Part shown: one piece after another, positions 1-9,054 of the stretch
Numbering within the stretch: the first letter of the stretch is position 1
Layout: each line of letters begins with the position of its first letter
DNA from: Brevundimonas vancanneytii
Lineage (GTDB): Bacteria; Pseudomonadota; Alphaproteobacteria; Caulobacterales; Caulobacteraceae
Reading direction: 5' to 3'
Length of the DNA: 63,689 bases
Assembly (NCBI GenBank): GCA_945861515.1
Contig: CAMAVA010000002.1
Location: 1-63,689 of the forward strand
The notes under the pieces: generated by a model
The model's database searches: none
What the model saw: the letters and a program-made list of their open reading frames with translations, nothing else
What the model was told of the DNA's origin: nothing
Translations under genes and position numbers: made by a program

Positions 1-771
1 AACGCCGTGATGACCCGGGGTGCCCTGATCATCGCCAACAGCGACTATACCCGCGATCACGTCCTGGCCGAGCATGGCGTCGACCCGGATCGGATCATAT
101 CCATTCCCCGGGGCGTCGATCTGGCCCGCTTTGATCCGGGCAAGGTGACGCCGGCCAGGATACAGGCCCTTCGCGATCTCTGGGACCTGGGCCCTGCCGA
201 CGGCCGCACGATCTTTGTGCTCGGCGGACGGCTGACCCGGCTCAAGGGCCATCTCAGCATCATTGAGGCGGCAGCGCGCCTCAGGGCTTCGGGACGCCAG
301 GACTTTCTGATCCTGTTCGTAGGCGACGACCAGGGCCGCACGGACTACCGCCACGAGGTGGAGGCGGCCATCGCTGCCGCCGGTCTGGGCGCCCAGATCC
401 GCGTGGTCGGCCATTGCGACGACATGCCGGCCGCCTATCGCCTGGCCGATTTTGCCCTGCTGCCCTCGACCCAGCCTGAGTCCTTCGGGCGAGCCGCCGT
501 AGAGCCCCAGGCCATGGAGCGACCCGTCCTGGTCTCTGACCACGGCGGCGCCCGGGAAACCGTTGTCGAGGGCGAAACGGGCTGGCGGCTGCCGGTCGGG
601 GACGCTGAAGCCTGGGCCGGGGGCCTGAAGACGGCCCTGGAAACAACGCCCGAACGACGCCAGGCCATGGGACGGGCCGGCGCCGCGCGCGCCAAAAAAC
701 TCTATTCAGTTGAAGCCATGTGCGCCGCCACAATGACTGTCTATGGTCGTATTCTGGAGGTGAAGGCCTGA
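1..771 (+). CDS. Glycosyltransferase family 4 (GT-B fold), 5' truncated by the window edge
   Basis: The frame is open from the first base, so about 256 C-terminal residues of a protein that is usually 350-400 aa are visible. They form the nucleotide-sugar-binding half of a GT4 enzyme: the VLGGRLTRLKG strand-loop that starts the second Rossmann domain, then PSTQPESFGRAAVEPQA, which carries the E-x7-E motif, and the DHGGARE loop. GT4 enzymes transfer sugars from activated donors, typically to lipopolysaccharide or exopolysaccharide at the cytoplasmic face of the inner membrane. The stop codon overlaps the start of the next gene, a GT9 enzyme, by one base, so the two are translationally coupled and probably act in the same glycan pathway. 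Donor and acceptor cannot be read from the sequence. Confidence 0.85.
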   Translation, partial: NAVMTRGALIIANSDYTRDHVLAEHGVDPDRIISIPRGVDLARFDPGKVTPARIQALRDLWDLGPADGRTIFVLGGRLTRLKGHLSIIEAAARLRASGRQDFLILFVGDDQGRTDYRHEVEAAIAAAGLGAQIRVVGHCDDMPAAYRLADFALLPSTQPESFGRAAVEPQAMERPVLVSDHGGARETVVEGETGWRLPVGDAEAWAGGLKTALETTPERRQAMGRAGAARAKKLYSVEAMCAATMTVYGRILEVKA

Positions 772-1742
772 TGGCGAGCTTTGAGAAAATCCTGGTCATT
801 CAGGCCGGGACGATCGGCGAGTTCGTCCTGTCGCTGGCCGCCATGCGCCGCATCCGCCAGGCCCATCAGCGCGCCCGGATCACGCTTCTGACGCTGCCAG
901 CCTTCGAGGCGCTGGCGAAAACCAGTCCCTACTTCCACGAGATCGACACCGGCGGCGCGCCCCAGGGCCCCGGAGAATGGCTGTCCCTGCGTCGTCGGAT
1001 CAAGCAGGCGCGCTATAGCCGGGTCTATGACCTGCAGGGGTCCGCCTGGACAGCAACCCTGTTCCAGATCCTGCGACCCTTCCCACCGCCCTGGTCAGGC
1101 CCCGTCTCCGGCGCCAAGTACCGTCACCGCAATCCGCAGCGCGAAACCATGCACCTGCTGGAGCGCCAGGCGGACCAGCTGCATGTGGCGGGGATCTGGC
1201 CAAACGCCCCCACGGCGCCCGGCGACGCGCCGGCGCCTGACCTGTCCTGGATTCTGCGAAGAGCCCCGGAAGCCAGGCCGACCCCCGGCGCCCAGACGCC
1301 CAAGCCCTTCGTCCTGCTGGTGCCCGGCGGCAATGAAAAGGCGCCCTACAGGCGTTGGCCAGTTACCGCCTATGCCCAGCTGGCGGGTAAACTGTTCGCC
1401 GCGGGCTATGACATCGTGATCATCGGCGGACCGCAGGAAAGCGCCCTCGCTCGCGCCATCCAGAAGACCGTTGGCCGGGCCAGGGACCTGACCGGCCGCA
1501 CTGATTTCGCGCAGATCGCCCTGCTCGGCGCCAAGGCGGTTCTGGCGGTTGGCAATGACACGGGTCCCCTTCATCTGATCGCCGCCGCCGGGGCGCCCAC
1601 CGTGGCCCTGTTCGCGGGCGGGCCGGAGGAAGCCCTCGCCGGACCAAGGGGCCATGTCGCCGTGCTGCATGCCCCGGACCTGGCGAATCTATCGGTCGAA
1701 ACCGTCGCCAGCGCCTCATGGTCGCTGCTGCCGCGCCTTTGA
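771..1742 (+). CDS. Glycosyltransferase family 9, heptosyltransferase-like
   Basis: A 323-aa protein. The N-terminal [16 protein letters not shown] segment and the C-terminal [14 protein letters not shown] loop are hallmarks of the ADP-heptose:LPS heptosyltransferase family, and [13 protein letters not shown] lies between them at the start of the second GT-B domain. I chose the ATG at 771, which overlaps the TGA of the preceding gene and sits behind a GGAGG at 757-761. An upstream in-frame start would add 17 unrelated residues. It probably adds a heptose or related sugar to an LPS core or surface glycan on the inner face of the inner membrane. The exact substrate is not predictable. Confidence 0.85.
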   Translation: MASFEKILVIQAGTIGEFVLSLAAMRRIRQAHQRARITLLTLPAFEALAKTSPYFHEIDTGGAPQGPGEWLSLRRRIKQARYSRVYDLQGSAWTATLFQILRPFPPPWSGPVSGAKYRHRNPQRETMHLLERQADQLHVAGIWPNAPTAPGDAPAPDLSWILRRAPEARPTPGAQTPKPFVLLVPGGNEKAPYRRWPVTAYAQLAGKLFAAGYDIVIIGGPQESALARAIQKTVGRARDLTGRTDFAQIALLGAKAVLAVGNDTGPLHLIAAAGAPTVALFAGGPEEALAGPRGHVAVLHAPDLANLSVETVASASWSLLPRL

Positions 1743-1800
1743 ACACACATCTTCCGGCGGTCTCGGCCGTCGCAATCGTGACCGATGGCCCCCTCACCGC

Positions 1801-1831
1801 TTGATCACGGGGTCTGGTGGGCTCATATACA
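1801..1831 (+). promoter_or_regulatory. Weak candidate promoter for infC
   Basis: TTGATC at 1801-1806 is followed after 17 bases by CATATA (1824-1829), or after 19 by TATACA (1826-1831). It lies in the 157-base gap between the GT9 gene and infC and would give a leader of about 60 bases. The match is modest and only inferred. Confidence 0.3.
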
Positions 1832-1899
1832 ACGGTGAGGTCCAGGAACGCTTCGGCGCGCCTCGATCTTTTTCGCCAACAGCTTCCGGAGCTTCGCCT

Positions 1900-2433
1900 A
1901 TTCGCCGTCCTAACAATACGCCGCCCGTCAAGGACGGGCCGCGCATGAATGAAGATATCCGCGTTCCTCGCGTCCTTCTGATCGATCAGAATGGCGAGAA
2001 GCAGGGCGAGATGCCGATCTCGGCAGCGCTGGAAGCGGCTGAGGAAGCAGGGCTGGATCTGGTCGAGATCGTCCCCAACGCCAATCCGCCAGTCTGCAAG
2101 ATTCTGGACTACGGCAAGTTCAAATTCCAGGAACAGAAGAAGAAGAACGAAGCGCGCAAGCGACAGAAGATCGTCGAGCTCAAGGAAATCAAGCTTCGTC
2201 CCAATATCGACATTCACGACTACGACGTGAAGGCCAAGTCCATGACCCGCTTCTTTGAAGAGGGCGACAAGGTCAAGGTGACGCTCCGGTTCCGGGGCCG
2301 TGAAATGGCCCACCCAGAGCTTGGCATGAAGCTGCTCAACAAGGTCAAGGCTGACTTTGACGAACTGGCCAAGGTGGAACACGAGCCCAAGATGGAGGGC
2401 CGGCAGATGATCATGATCCTGGCGCCCCGCTGA
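1900..2433 (+). CDS. infC: Translation initiation factor IF-3, starting at an AUU codon
   Basis: A 177-aa IF-3. It binds the 30S subunit, prevents premature joining of 50S and proofreads the start codon. The N-terminal domain (INEDIRVP-like segment, [20 protein letters not shown]), the lysine-rich linker ([13 protein letters not shown]) and the C-terminal RNA-binding domain (IDIHDYDVK to [10 protein letters not shown]) are complete. The conserved N-terminus [14 protein letters not shown] begins directly after an in-frame ATT at 1900, and GGAG lies 8 bases upstream (1888-1891). The first in-frame ATG (1945) would delete that conserved segment. Rare AUU starts are the known means by which infC represses its own translation, so the codon itself is probably the regulatory element. 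Confidence 0.93.
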   Translation: MRRPNNTPPVKDGPRMNEDIRVPRVLLIDQNGEKQGEMPISAALEAAEEAGLDLVEIVPNANPPVCKILDYGKFKFQEQKKKNEARKRQKIVELKEIKLRPNIDIHDYDVKAKSMTRFFEEGDKVKVTLRFRGREMAHPELGMKLLNKVKADFDELAKVEHEPKMEGRQMIMILAPR

Positions 2434-2531
2434 TCCGGACTCTGATTTTCCCGACCGCCTGACCGGGGATGGGCAGACCCGCCGGAGGCTTTCAATTGCC
2501 GCTGGCGTCATCCCCGCGTAAGCCCTGACCC

Positions 2532-3755
2532 ATGGCTTTGGTCCAGGATAAGGAATCACCCCCGGAAGCGCCGGTCGAGGACCGGCGGGCGCTCTACATC
2601 CTTCTGGCGGTGATTTTCATCAACATCGCCGGATTCGGCGTGGTGATTCCCCTGCTGCCTTTTTATGCCAGCAGTTTCGGCGCCCCGGCCTGGCAGGTCT
2701 TCCTGCTGTTTTCAGCCTATAGCCTGGGCAATTTCTTTGCCGAACCGCTCTGGGGCCGCCTGTCCGACCGCATAGGACGCCGCCCGGTCCTGATGCTGAC
2801 GATCTTTGGCAATGCCGCGACCTACATCGCCCTCTGTTTTGCGCCCAATCTCTGGGTGGCCTTTGGCATCCGGTTCTGCGGCGGCATCCTCACAGGCAAT
2901 ATCTCGACCATCCAGGGCTACCTCGCCGATGTGACCCCGCCTGAAAAGCGGGCCGGGCGTCTCGGCCTCATGGGGGCTGCCTTCAGCCTGGGATTCGTCA
3001 CGGGTCCCTCGATCGGCGGCCTCCTGGCCAATGAGGCGGCCGGCCTAGATGGATTCCGCCCGCCCCTGCTGGTCGCCGCTGCCTTCGCCACGATTGCCGG
3101 CCTCGGGGTGACGCTGTTTGTCCGCGAGACCCGTCACGGCCATCGGGATGCGCCCAGGCGCGGCCGGTTTGACGGACTGAATGACGCCCTGGCCCATCCG
3201 GTGATCTGGCGCGTCCTCCTGGTGTCCCTCATCTCGATCGTCGGGTTTGCCGGCATGGAGGCGACCTTTGGCCTCTGGGCCAAGTCCAAATACGACTGGG
3301 GGCCTCGGGAAATCGGCTTCTGCTTCCTGGCGATCGGCGTGACGGCGGCCCTGGCCCAATCCATGCTCACCGGTTACCTGGCGCGGCGGCTGGGCGAAAC
3401 CACCACCTTGATGCTCGGGCTGGTTCTGATCGCCATAGGATTTTCAATCCAGCCCCTGGTCAATGCCTGGCCCGTCGCGGTGGCGGGCATGGTGACCGTG
3501 GCCCTTGGTCAGTCCCTCAGCTTTCCAAACATCGGCGCCATCCTGTCCAAGGCCTCTTCCGCCGATCGGCAGGGTGAAATGCTGGGACTGAATTCGGCAG
3601 CCGGCGCCCTGGCGCGGATCATTGGCCCCCTGGCCGCCGCCCCGTTGTTTACGCTGGTCAGCCCCGAGGCGCCGTTCATCGTTGCGGCCGCCCTCTGTCT
3701 TCCTGCCATCTTCATGGCCTGGCGCGTATCAAAAGCCGTCCGACGCAGCGCCTGA
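2532..3755 (+). CDS. MFS transporter, TetA/MdtG-type drug exporter family
   Basis: A 407-aa integral membrane protein with about 12 hydrophobic segments. The loop between helices 2 and 3 reads GRLSDRIGRRP (near residue 78), which is MFS motif A, and GxxxGPxxGG (FVTGPSIGG) in helix 5 is the antiporter motif C. This points to the drug:proton antiporter branch (TetA-like). The N-terminal ~17 residues are polar and cytoplasmic. No strong ribosome binding site precedes the ATG, so a start a few codons away is possible. The gene converges on glnE, with only 12 bases between the two stop codons. Substrate unknown. Confidence 0.85.
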   Translation: MALVQDKESPPEAPVEDRRALYILLAVIFINIAGFGVVIPLLPFYASSFGAPAWQVFLLFSAYSLGNFFAEPLWGRLSDRIGRRPVLMLTIFGNAATYIALCFAPNLWVAFGIRFCGGILTGNISTIQGYLADVTPPEKRAGRLGLMGAAFSLGFVTGPSIGGLLANEAAGLDGFRPPLLVAAAFATIAGLGVTLFVRETRHGHRDAPRRGRFDGLNDALAHPVIWRVLLVSLISIVGFAGMEATFGLWAKSKYDWGPREIGFCFLAIGVTAALAQSMLTGYLARRLGETTTLMLGLVLIAIGFSIQPLVNAWPVAVAGMVTVALGQSLSFPNIGAILSKASSADRQGEMLGLNSAAGALARIIGPLAAAPLFTLVSPEAPFIVAAALCLPAIFMAWRVSKAVRRSA

Positions 3756-3767
3756 CGCGGCTGGTGG

Positions 3768-6653
3768 CTAGACAATGAGTCTTTCATAGGCCTGCTGTGT
3801 CGCCTGCCTGGCCCTGGCCAGCCTGGCCTTGAGGGTCCGGAAGTCAGCAGCCCCGCCCGCCCGGGCCAAAAGCGCTCGAAAAGCGCTGGGCTCATCTTCC
3901 GGATCGGCATTGTCCTCCAGCGCCACCTTCAGAAGCTGGGCGAGATCCTGCTGAAGCCGCCAGGCGTCGCCCAGCCCTTCCAGCTGGCGGCCATCTGCCA
4001 GTCCGGCCTGGGCCAGGGCCTGCAACGCCTCGGCCGTGTTGGCCCGCAACGGACCGCCGGCAGACGCATGAACAAGCTGCAGGAACTGGGCCACAAACTC
4101 GATATCGACCAGCCCTCCCCCGCTCAGTTTCAGGTCCCAGGGTCCCTGCGGCGGTCGTTCACGGGCAATCAACAGGCGCATCTCCCGCACATCCGCGACC
4201 GTTCGGGCCCGGTCTCGCGGGCGACGCAGAGCCCGTTCCAGAGCCTGATCTGCAGCGTCGCGAAATGTTTCCGATGTCGCCCAGACCACCCGCCCGCGGG
4301 TCAGGGCCAGCATTTCCCAGGTCTCGGCTTCCTTGTCGTAATAGGTCTCGAAGGCGGCAAGACTGACAGAGACCGGCCCCTTGCTGCCCGTCGGCCGCAG
4401 CTGCATGTCCACATCGTACAGACCCCCTTCGCTGGTCGGCGAAGACAGGGCAGCGATCATGCGCTGGGTAAACCGGCCAAAGAAGGTCTCGCCGCCCCAC
4501 CCTCGAACTGCCGACATGGCGCCGGGGGCGTCGGCCCTGTAGAGGGTCATCAGGTCCAGGTCAGAGCGGGCCGTCATCTCCCGGCCGCCGCATTTTCCAA
4601 GGGCGATCACCGCCACCTGCCCGGGAAAGGCGCCGGCCTGGCGCACGGTCTCGGCCATGGCCGCCTGGGACAGGCCCTGGATGCACAGATCGGCAAGGTC
4701 GGCAAAGGCTGCGCCGGCGTCGGCGGCTGTGGCCGTGCCGCTGATCACCTGCACCCCAACCCGGAAGGCCTGTTCGCGGTGGATGCGCCGGGCAGCATTC
4801 ATGGCGGCTTCGAAGTCGGGAGCCTGGGCCAGAGCCCGGTCAAAGGCTTCCCCGCCGGCCCGGACTTCTATGGGCGCGAAAAAAGTCGGATCCAGAAGCG
4901 CATCGAGGGCGGCCGGGCGCCTCGCCAATGTCCTCGCCAGTTCCGGCGCAAAGGCCATGACCTGGACGATCAGCTCCAGAAGCCGGGGCTGGGCCAGAAA
5001 CAGGGACTGAACCTGAACACCTGAACCCAGGCGTTCGAAAAAGTCGGTGAATCGCCGAAAGGCCGCGTTCGGGGCGCCGGTCGCGTTGGCGGCGTCCAGC
5101 AGACGGGGCGCCAGGCGGGTCAACAGCTCTCTGCCCCGCTCGGTCCGGGTGGCGGCAATGCGGCCGTGATGCCAGCTTCGGATTGCGCCCGCCACCGAGG
5201 GGGGGTCGTCGAATCCCATCCGCTTGAGGGTCGCAAGGGTCTCCGGGTCATCCTCAACCCCGGTGAAGATCAGACTGCCAAACCGGGACGACAGGGGCTC
5301 TTCACCCTTGAACAGGTCGCCATAGATGACGTTGACGCTCTTCAGGATCCGCCCCACAGCGGCGTCGAAGGCCTTCAGATTGCCCTGTCCCCAGAGGGCG
5401 GCCACGCGGCTGCGCTCCAGGTCGTCCTCCGGCAGTCGGTGGGTCTGTTCGTCGCCGATCATCTGGACGCGGTGTTCGAGGGCGCGAAGCTGTCCATAGG
5501 AGGCACGCAGGGTCGCTGCGGATTGGCTGGTTACGTGCCCGGCCTGTTCCAGGGCGGACAGGGCGTCGAGGGTTCGCGGCAGCCGCAGATCGCCTTGTCG
5601 CCCGCCCAGGATCAGCTGCTGGGTCTGGACATAGAACTCCACCTCGCGAATGCCGCCCCGGCCTAGCTTGAGGTCTGCGCCGGCCGCCGTGAGACGATCA
5701 TCCACCTTGTAGGCATGGATCTGGCGCTTGATGGCGTGGATGTCGGCGATGGCCGCAAAATCCAGATTGCGCCGCCAAATGAACGGCGTCAGCTCGTCAA
5801 GAAAATCCCGGGCCGAGGCAAGGTCTCCAGCCACCGGCCTTGCCTTGATGAAGGCGGCGCGCTCCCAGTTCTGGCCGACACTCTCGTAGTAGGAAAACGC
5901 AGCCGGCACGGAAACCGCGATCGGCGTCGAGGCCGGGTCCGGCCGGAGCCGCAGATCGACGCGAAAGACATAGCCGTCCGGCGTTCTGTCCTGCAGGATT
6001 CGGGCGACAGACTGGGCGATGCGAACGGCGACCGCCTCCGCCCCGGCTCCAACAGCAAGGGGTATAAGCTCCGGATCGTAGAAGACCGAGATATCAATAT
6101 CGCTGGAATAGTTCAGCTCCAGCGCGCCATGTTTGCCCATGGCTAGGCAGAACAGTCCGGGGACCGGTCCCCGCGATGAACTGGCGGGCGCCAAAAGCCG
6201 CCCCCGCTCGATTTCGGCGGCCGCCGCCTGGGCCAGAGCCGCCTCCAGCGCTGCATCGGCAAACGCCGAAAGCGCGCCCGTCACCTGATCCAGGTCCCAG
6301 ACCGCGCTGAGATCGGCCAGGGCGCAGAGCAGGTGCAGGTCGGCCTTTCCCTGCCGCAATCTCTGGCTCGCCAAGGAGACATCCCGCTCCTGCCCCTGGG
6401 CCTTGGCCCCGGCAATAAGGCCAGCCAGGCGATCCGCCGGGTCCTGCATCAGGGTCTGCATCAGAAAGGCCGGCCGCCGTCGCGCCAGGCCTCCCAGATA
6501 GGGTGAGGCGCCGAACACCGGCGCCAGGGCCGGCCAGAACGGCGCAAGGCTGCCCTCGCCAAGGGCCGCCTCGACCACCTCCCGCGTCCGCGCAGCCTGC
6601 TGAAGGTCAACGACCGGACCGCAGGCCATCAGGGCGGCGCCCAGGGACGTCAC
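3768..6653 (-). CDS. glnE: Bifunctional glutamine synthetase adenylyltransferase/deadenylase
   Basis: A 961-aa two-headed enzyme that adds or removes AMP on glutamine synthetase in response to PII and glutamine, setting nitrogen assimilation. Each half carries a nucleotidyltransferase active site: NYSSDIDISVFYD in the N-terminal, deadenylating half and TARSDLDLMTLY in the C-terminal, adenylating half. Arg/Asp-rich helical segments follow each (LRLRPDP, MQLRPTGSKGPV). The length is normal for the family. The start is GTG at 6653, overlapping the TGA of the upstream histidine kinase (GTGA); the next in-frame ATG is at codon 9. It is the last gene of the ccm-degP-two-component run. Confidence 0.95.
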   Translation of the reverse strand: MTSLGAALMACGPVVDLQQAARTREVVEAALGEGSLAPFWPALAPVFGASPYLGGLARRRPAFLMQTLMQDPADRLAGLIAGAKAQGQERDVSLASQRLRQGKADLHLLCALADLSAVWDLDQVTGALSAFADAALEAALAQAAAAEIERGRLLAPASSSRGPVPGLFCLAMGKHGALELNYSSDIDISVFYDPELIPLAVGAGAEAVAVRIAQSVARILQDRTPDGYVFRVDLRLRPDPASTPIAVSVPAAFSYYESVGQNWERAAFIKARPVAGDLASARDFLDELTPFIWRRNLDFAAIADIHAIKRQIHAYKVDDRLTAAGADLKLGRGGIREVEFYVQTQQLILGGRQGDLRLPRTLDALSALEQAGHVTSQSAATLRASYGQLRALEHRVQMIGDEQTHRLPEDDLERSRVAALWGQGNLKAFDAAVGRILKSVNVIYGDLFKGEEPLSSRFGSLIFTGVEDDPETLATLKRMGFDDPPSVAGAIRSWHHGRIAATRTERGRELLTRLAPRLLDAANATGAPNAAFRRFTDFFERLGSGVQVQSLFLAQPRLLELIVQVMAFAPELARTLARRPAALDALLDPTFFAPIEVRAGGEAFDRALAQAPDFEAAMNAARRIHREQAFRVGVQVISGTATAADAGAAFADLADLCIQGLSQAAMAETVRQAGAFPGQVAVIALGKCGGREMTARSDLDLMTLYRADAPGAMSAVRGWGGETFFGRFTQRMIAALSSPTSEGGLYDVDMQLRPTGSKGPVSVSLAAFETYYDKEAETWEMLALTRGRVVWATSETFRDAADQALERALRRPRDRARTVADVREMRLLIARERPPQGPWDLKLSGGGLVDIEFVAQFLQLVHASAGGPLRANTAEALQALAQAGLADGRQLEGLGDAWRLQQDLAQLLKVALEDNADPEDEPSAFRALLARAGGAADFRTLKARLARARQATQQAYERLIV

Positions 6654-8113
6654 TCGCGCCTCGGCAGAACCAGGGCCACGCGAAGGCCCGGTCCGGAACC
6701 GTCGACGGCTCCGGGACCCTCGCTGAGTTCCAGCCGACCGCCATGGGCCTCGGCGACAGCGGCCACCAGGGACAGGCCCAGCCCGGTTCCAGGGGCATTG
6801 CGGCTGTTTTCCAGCCGGACAAAGCGCTCGACGACCCGCGCGCGATCCTCTTCAGGCACCCCCGGGCCGGTGTCGGTCACCGAGAACTCGACCTCGCCAG
6901 ATGACCGTCGCCGTAGACGCAACATGACCGCGCCCCCCGGCGGCGTGTATTTCACCGCATTGTCGAGGATATTGGCCAGGGCCTGGGCCAGGATGTCCTT
7001 GGCGCCATGGACGGTCAGGCGTGGGGTGAGTTCCGCCTGGAAATCCAGCCCCTTGTCCTCGCACAGGGCCTCATAGAGTTCGGCCATATCGCTGGCCAGC
7101 GCGCCTGGGTCAAACGGCTTGGGATCAGCCACCCGCCCCGCCGCCTGGAGCCGGGCGATGGCCAGAACAGCGTTGAAGGTATTGAGGACATTGTCGGCGT
7201 CTTCCAGCGCCTGGACCAGCGCCTGGGTTGGGTCACCCTTGCCCGCCTCGACCAGGATCAGGGCCGACTCCAGCCGGACCCGCAGTCGGGTCAGGGGCGA
7301 GCGCAGGTCGTGGGCGATGGCGTCGCCGGCATGGCGCAGACCGCCCATGGACCGCTCCAGCCGGTCCAGCATGTCATTGAGGCCTTCAGCCAGCTCATCA
7401 TATTCGTCGCGGACGCCGCGCACCCGGGCGCGGGCCTGCAGGTCGCCGCCTCGGACCGCCGCAATGGCCTCGGCGAGACCCTGCATGTGGCCCGCAACAT
7501 TGCGGCTCACCAGCGCGCCGCCGGACAGGCCCAGGATGATGATCAGGGCGCCGGCGCCCCAGAGGGCCCGGGCGATTCCGACGACAAAGGCTTCGCTTTC
7601 GCCAACATCGGCCCCGACAAACAGGATTTCCCCGCCCGGGAGTCTTTTTTGCAGCCCGCGCGCCGGCCGCCTGATTTCGGCGCCGTCGGCGTCCGTGTCG
7701 GTGAGTGTAAAGCTTTCCCAGTTCTCTCCGTCACCGGTGGTGCTCATAGGGGAGATCGGAATGGTCCCGCTGATCTTCTTGCCGGCAGAATCCAGCAACA
7801 GATAGAGATACGGCCGCTCTCCGGCCGCCCGCTCGATGATCGCGGCGTTGAGCACATTCACCCCGCCCTGGCGGTAGGCCGCCTCCAGCGAGTTCATTTC
7901 CCGGACAATCTCGCTGTCGGCCCGGCGGCTGACCTCGCCCGCCGTCGCCACATAGATGTAACCCAGAAACGCCGCCGCAGCCGCCGCGAACAGGGCCAGA
8001 AACAGCAGGGTCAGGCGAAAGGTCGTGGTCCGGACAAGCCGGGGCAGCTGGAAGCCGGTCGCCGGGGAGGCGGCGTCGACCGTCGCCGCGGGATTTTCCG
8101 AGACCGCGCTCAT
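6650..8113 (-). CDS. Membrane sensor histidine kinase, HAMP type
   Basis: 487 aa. A transmembrane helix at about 33-56, a periplasmic sensor region of some 125 residues, a second helix at about 180-203, a HAMP linker, then the DHp helix with AIAHDLRSPLTRLR (phospho-acceptor His268) and a complete ATPase domain: N-box NILDNAVKYTPP, G1 DTGPGVPEEDR, G2 GTGLGLSL. The start is 104 bases downstream of the response-regulator gene that must be its partner, and the stop overlaps glnE. Family knowledge places this regulator-kinase pair after degP and before glnE in many alphaproteobacteria. The stimulus is not evident; the neighbouring periplasmic protease hints at envelope stress. Confidence 0.92.
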   Translation of the reverse strand: MSAVSENPAATVDAASPATGFQLPRLVRTTTFRLTLLFLALFAAAAAAFLGYIYVATAGEVSRRADSEIVREMNSLEAAYRQGGVNVLNAAIIERAAGERPYLYLLLDSAGKKISGTIPISPMSTTGDGENWESFTLTDTDADGAEIRRPARGLQKRLPGGEILFVGADVGESEAFVVGIARALWGAGALIIILGLSGGALVSRNVAGHMQGLAEAIAAVRGGDLQARARVRGVRDEYDELAEGLNDMLDRLERSMGGLRHAGDAIAHDLRSPLTRLRVRLESALILVEAGKGDPTQALVQALEDADNVLNTFNAVLAIARLQAAGRVADPKPFDPGALASDMAELYEALCEDKGLDFQAELTPRLTVHGAKDILAQALANILDNAVKYTPPGGAVMLRLRRRSSGEVEFSVTDTGPGVPEEDRARVVERFVRLENSRNAPGTGLGLSLVAAVAEAHGGRLELSEGPGAVDGSGPGLRVALVLPRRE

Positions 8114-8217
8114 CCGAGAATCCGATACTGTCCAGGGCCGGTCATCGGGGCCGACAAACAGAACAGGTGGCCAGGTCCCCTCGCACCGGCAAGGGCTCCG
8201 TCAGGCGCCGGCATCGC

Positions 8218-8889
8218 CTAGGGATCCAGCCGATAGCCCGCGCCCCTGACAGTCTGCAGCATGGCCCGGTCAAAGCCCTTGTCGATCTTGGAACGCAGCC
8301 GCGAGATATGGACATCGATGACATTGGTCTGGGGATCGAAATGATACTCCCAGACCTTTTCAAGCAACATGGTCCGGGTGACCGATTGGCCGGCATGGCG
8401 CATCAGGAACTCCAGGAGCTGGAACTCCCGCGGTTGAAGATCAACCTCCTTGCCGGCCCGGCTGACCTCCCGGGTCAGCAGGTTCATCTCCAGATCGCCG
8501 ACCTTCAGGGTGGTGGAGACCGCGCCGGTTTCCCGCCGCCGGCTCAGAGCCTCGACCCGGGCGATCAGTTCAGCAAAGGCATAGGGCTTGACCAGATAAT
8601 CGTCGGCCCCGGCCTTCAGCCCGACCACGCGGTCGTCGATCTCCCCCAGTGCCGACAGAAACAGCACCGGCGTGGCGTCGCCTTCGCGGCGAAGGGTTTC
8701 AACGACGCTGACACCGTCCCGGCGAGGCATCATCCGGTCGACGATCAGCACGTTGAAACCGCCCGGGCGGGCGGCCTCCAGGCCGAGTTCGCCATCCGCC
8801 GCGTGGACGCATTGGAAACCGGCCTCCTCGAGGCCGCGCTGCATGGCGCCTGCGGCCTCGAGGTCATCTTCAATGATCAGGATGCGCAT
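8218..8889 (-). CDS. OmpR/PhoB-family response regulator
   Basis: 223 aa. A receiver domain with the acidic pair IIEDD at the N-terminus, phospho-acceptor Asp51 in LIVDRMMPRRDG and the lysine of YLVKPYAF, followed by a winged-helix domain with the typical DVHISRLRSKID recognition region. The start at 8889 begins directly with MRILIIED and is preceded by a GGGGGA purine run; an extended start would add 13 unrelated residues. It is transcribed before its cognate kinase. It probably regulates envelope-related genes, but no target site could be recognised. Confidence 0.93.
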   Translation of the reverse strand: MRILIIEDDLEAAGAMQRGLEEAGFQCVHAADGELGLEAARPGGFNVLIVDRMMPRRDGVSVVETLRREGDATPVLFLSALGEIDDRVVGLKAGADDYLVKPYAFAELIARVEALSRRRETGAVSTTLKVGDLEMNLLTREVSRAGKEVDLQPREFQLLEFLMRHAGQSVTRTMLLEKVWEYHFDPQTNVIDVHISRLRSKIDKGFDRAMLQTVRGAGYRLDP

Positions 8890-9054
8890 CTTTGTCCCCC
8901 AACCCGGACTGCGCTGGTGCGCCGTCAACTGTGGCGGTCGCCCGGCCTTGCGTCACCAGACGAAAAGCCGGGAACCTCCATCTACTTCTACCACCGGATG
9001 ACGATTCGGCCGATTGCCGGTCCAGAACCCAACGGTCAGGTCAGGCAGCCCACC

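Noticed and set aside
2464-2516. Terminator or repeat fragment between infC and the MFS gene
   Set aside because: CGGGGATG and CATCCCCG form an inverted repeat, but the loop is 37 bases and no T-run follows. The CGTCATCCCCGCG piece resembles dispersed repeats but is too short to call.
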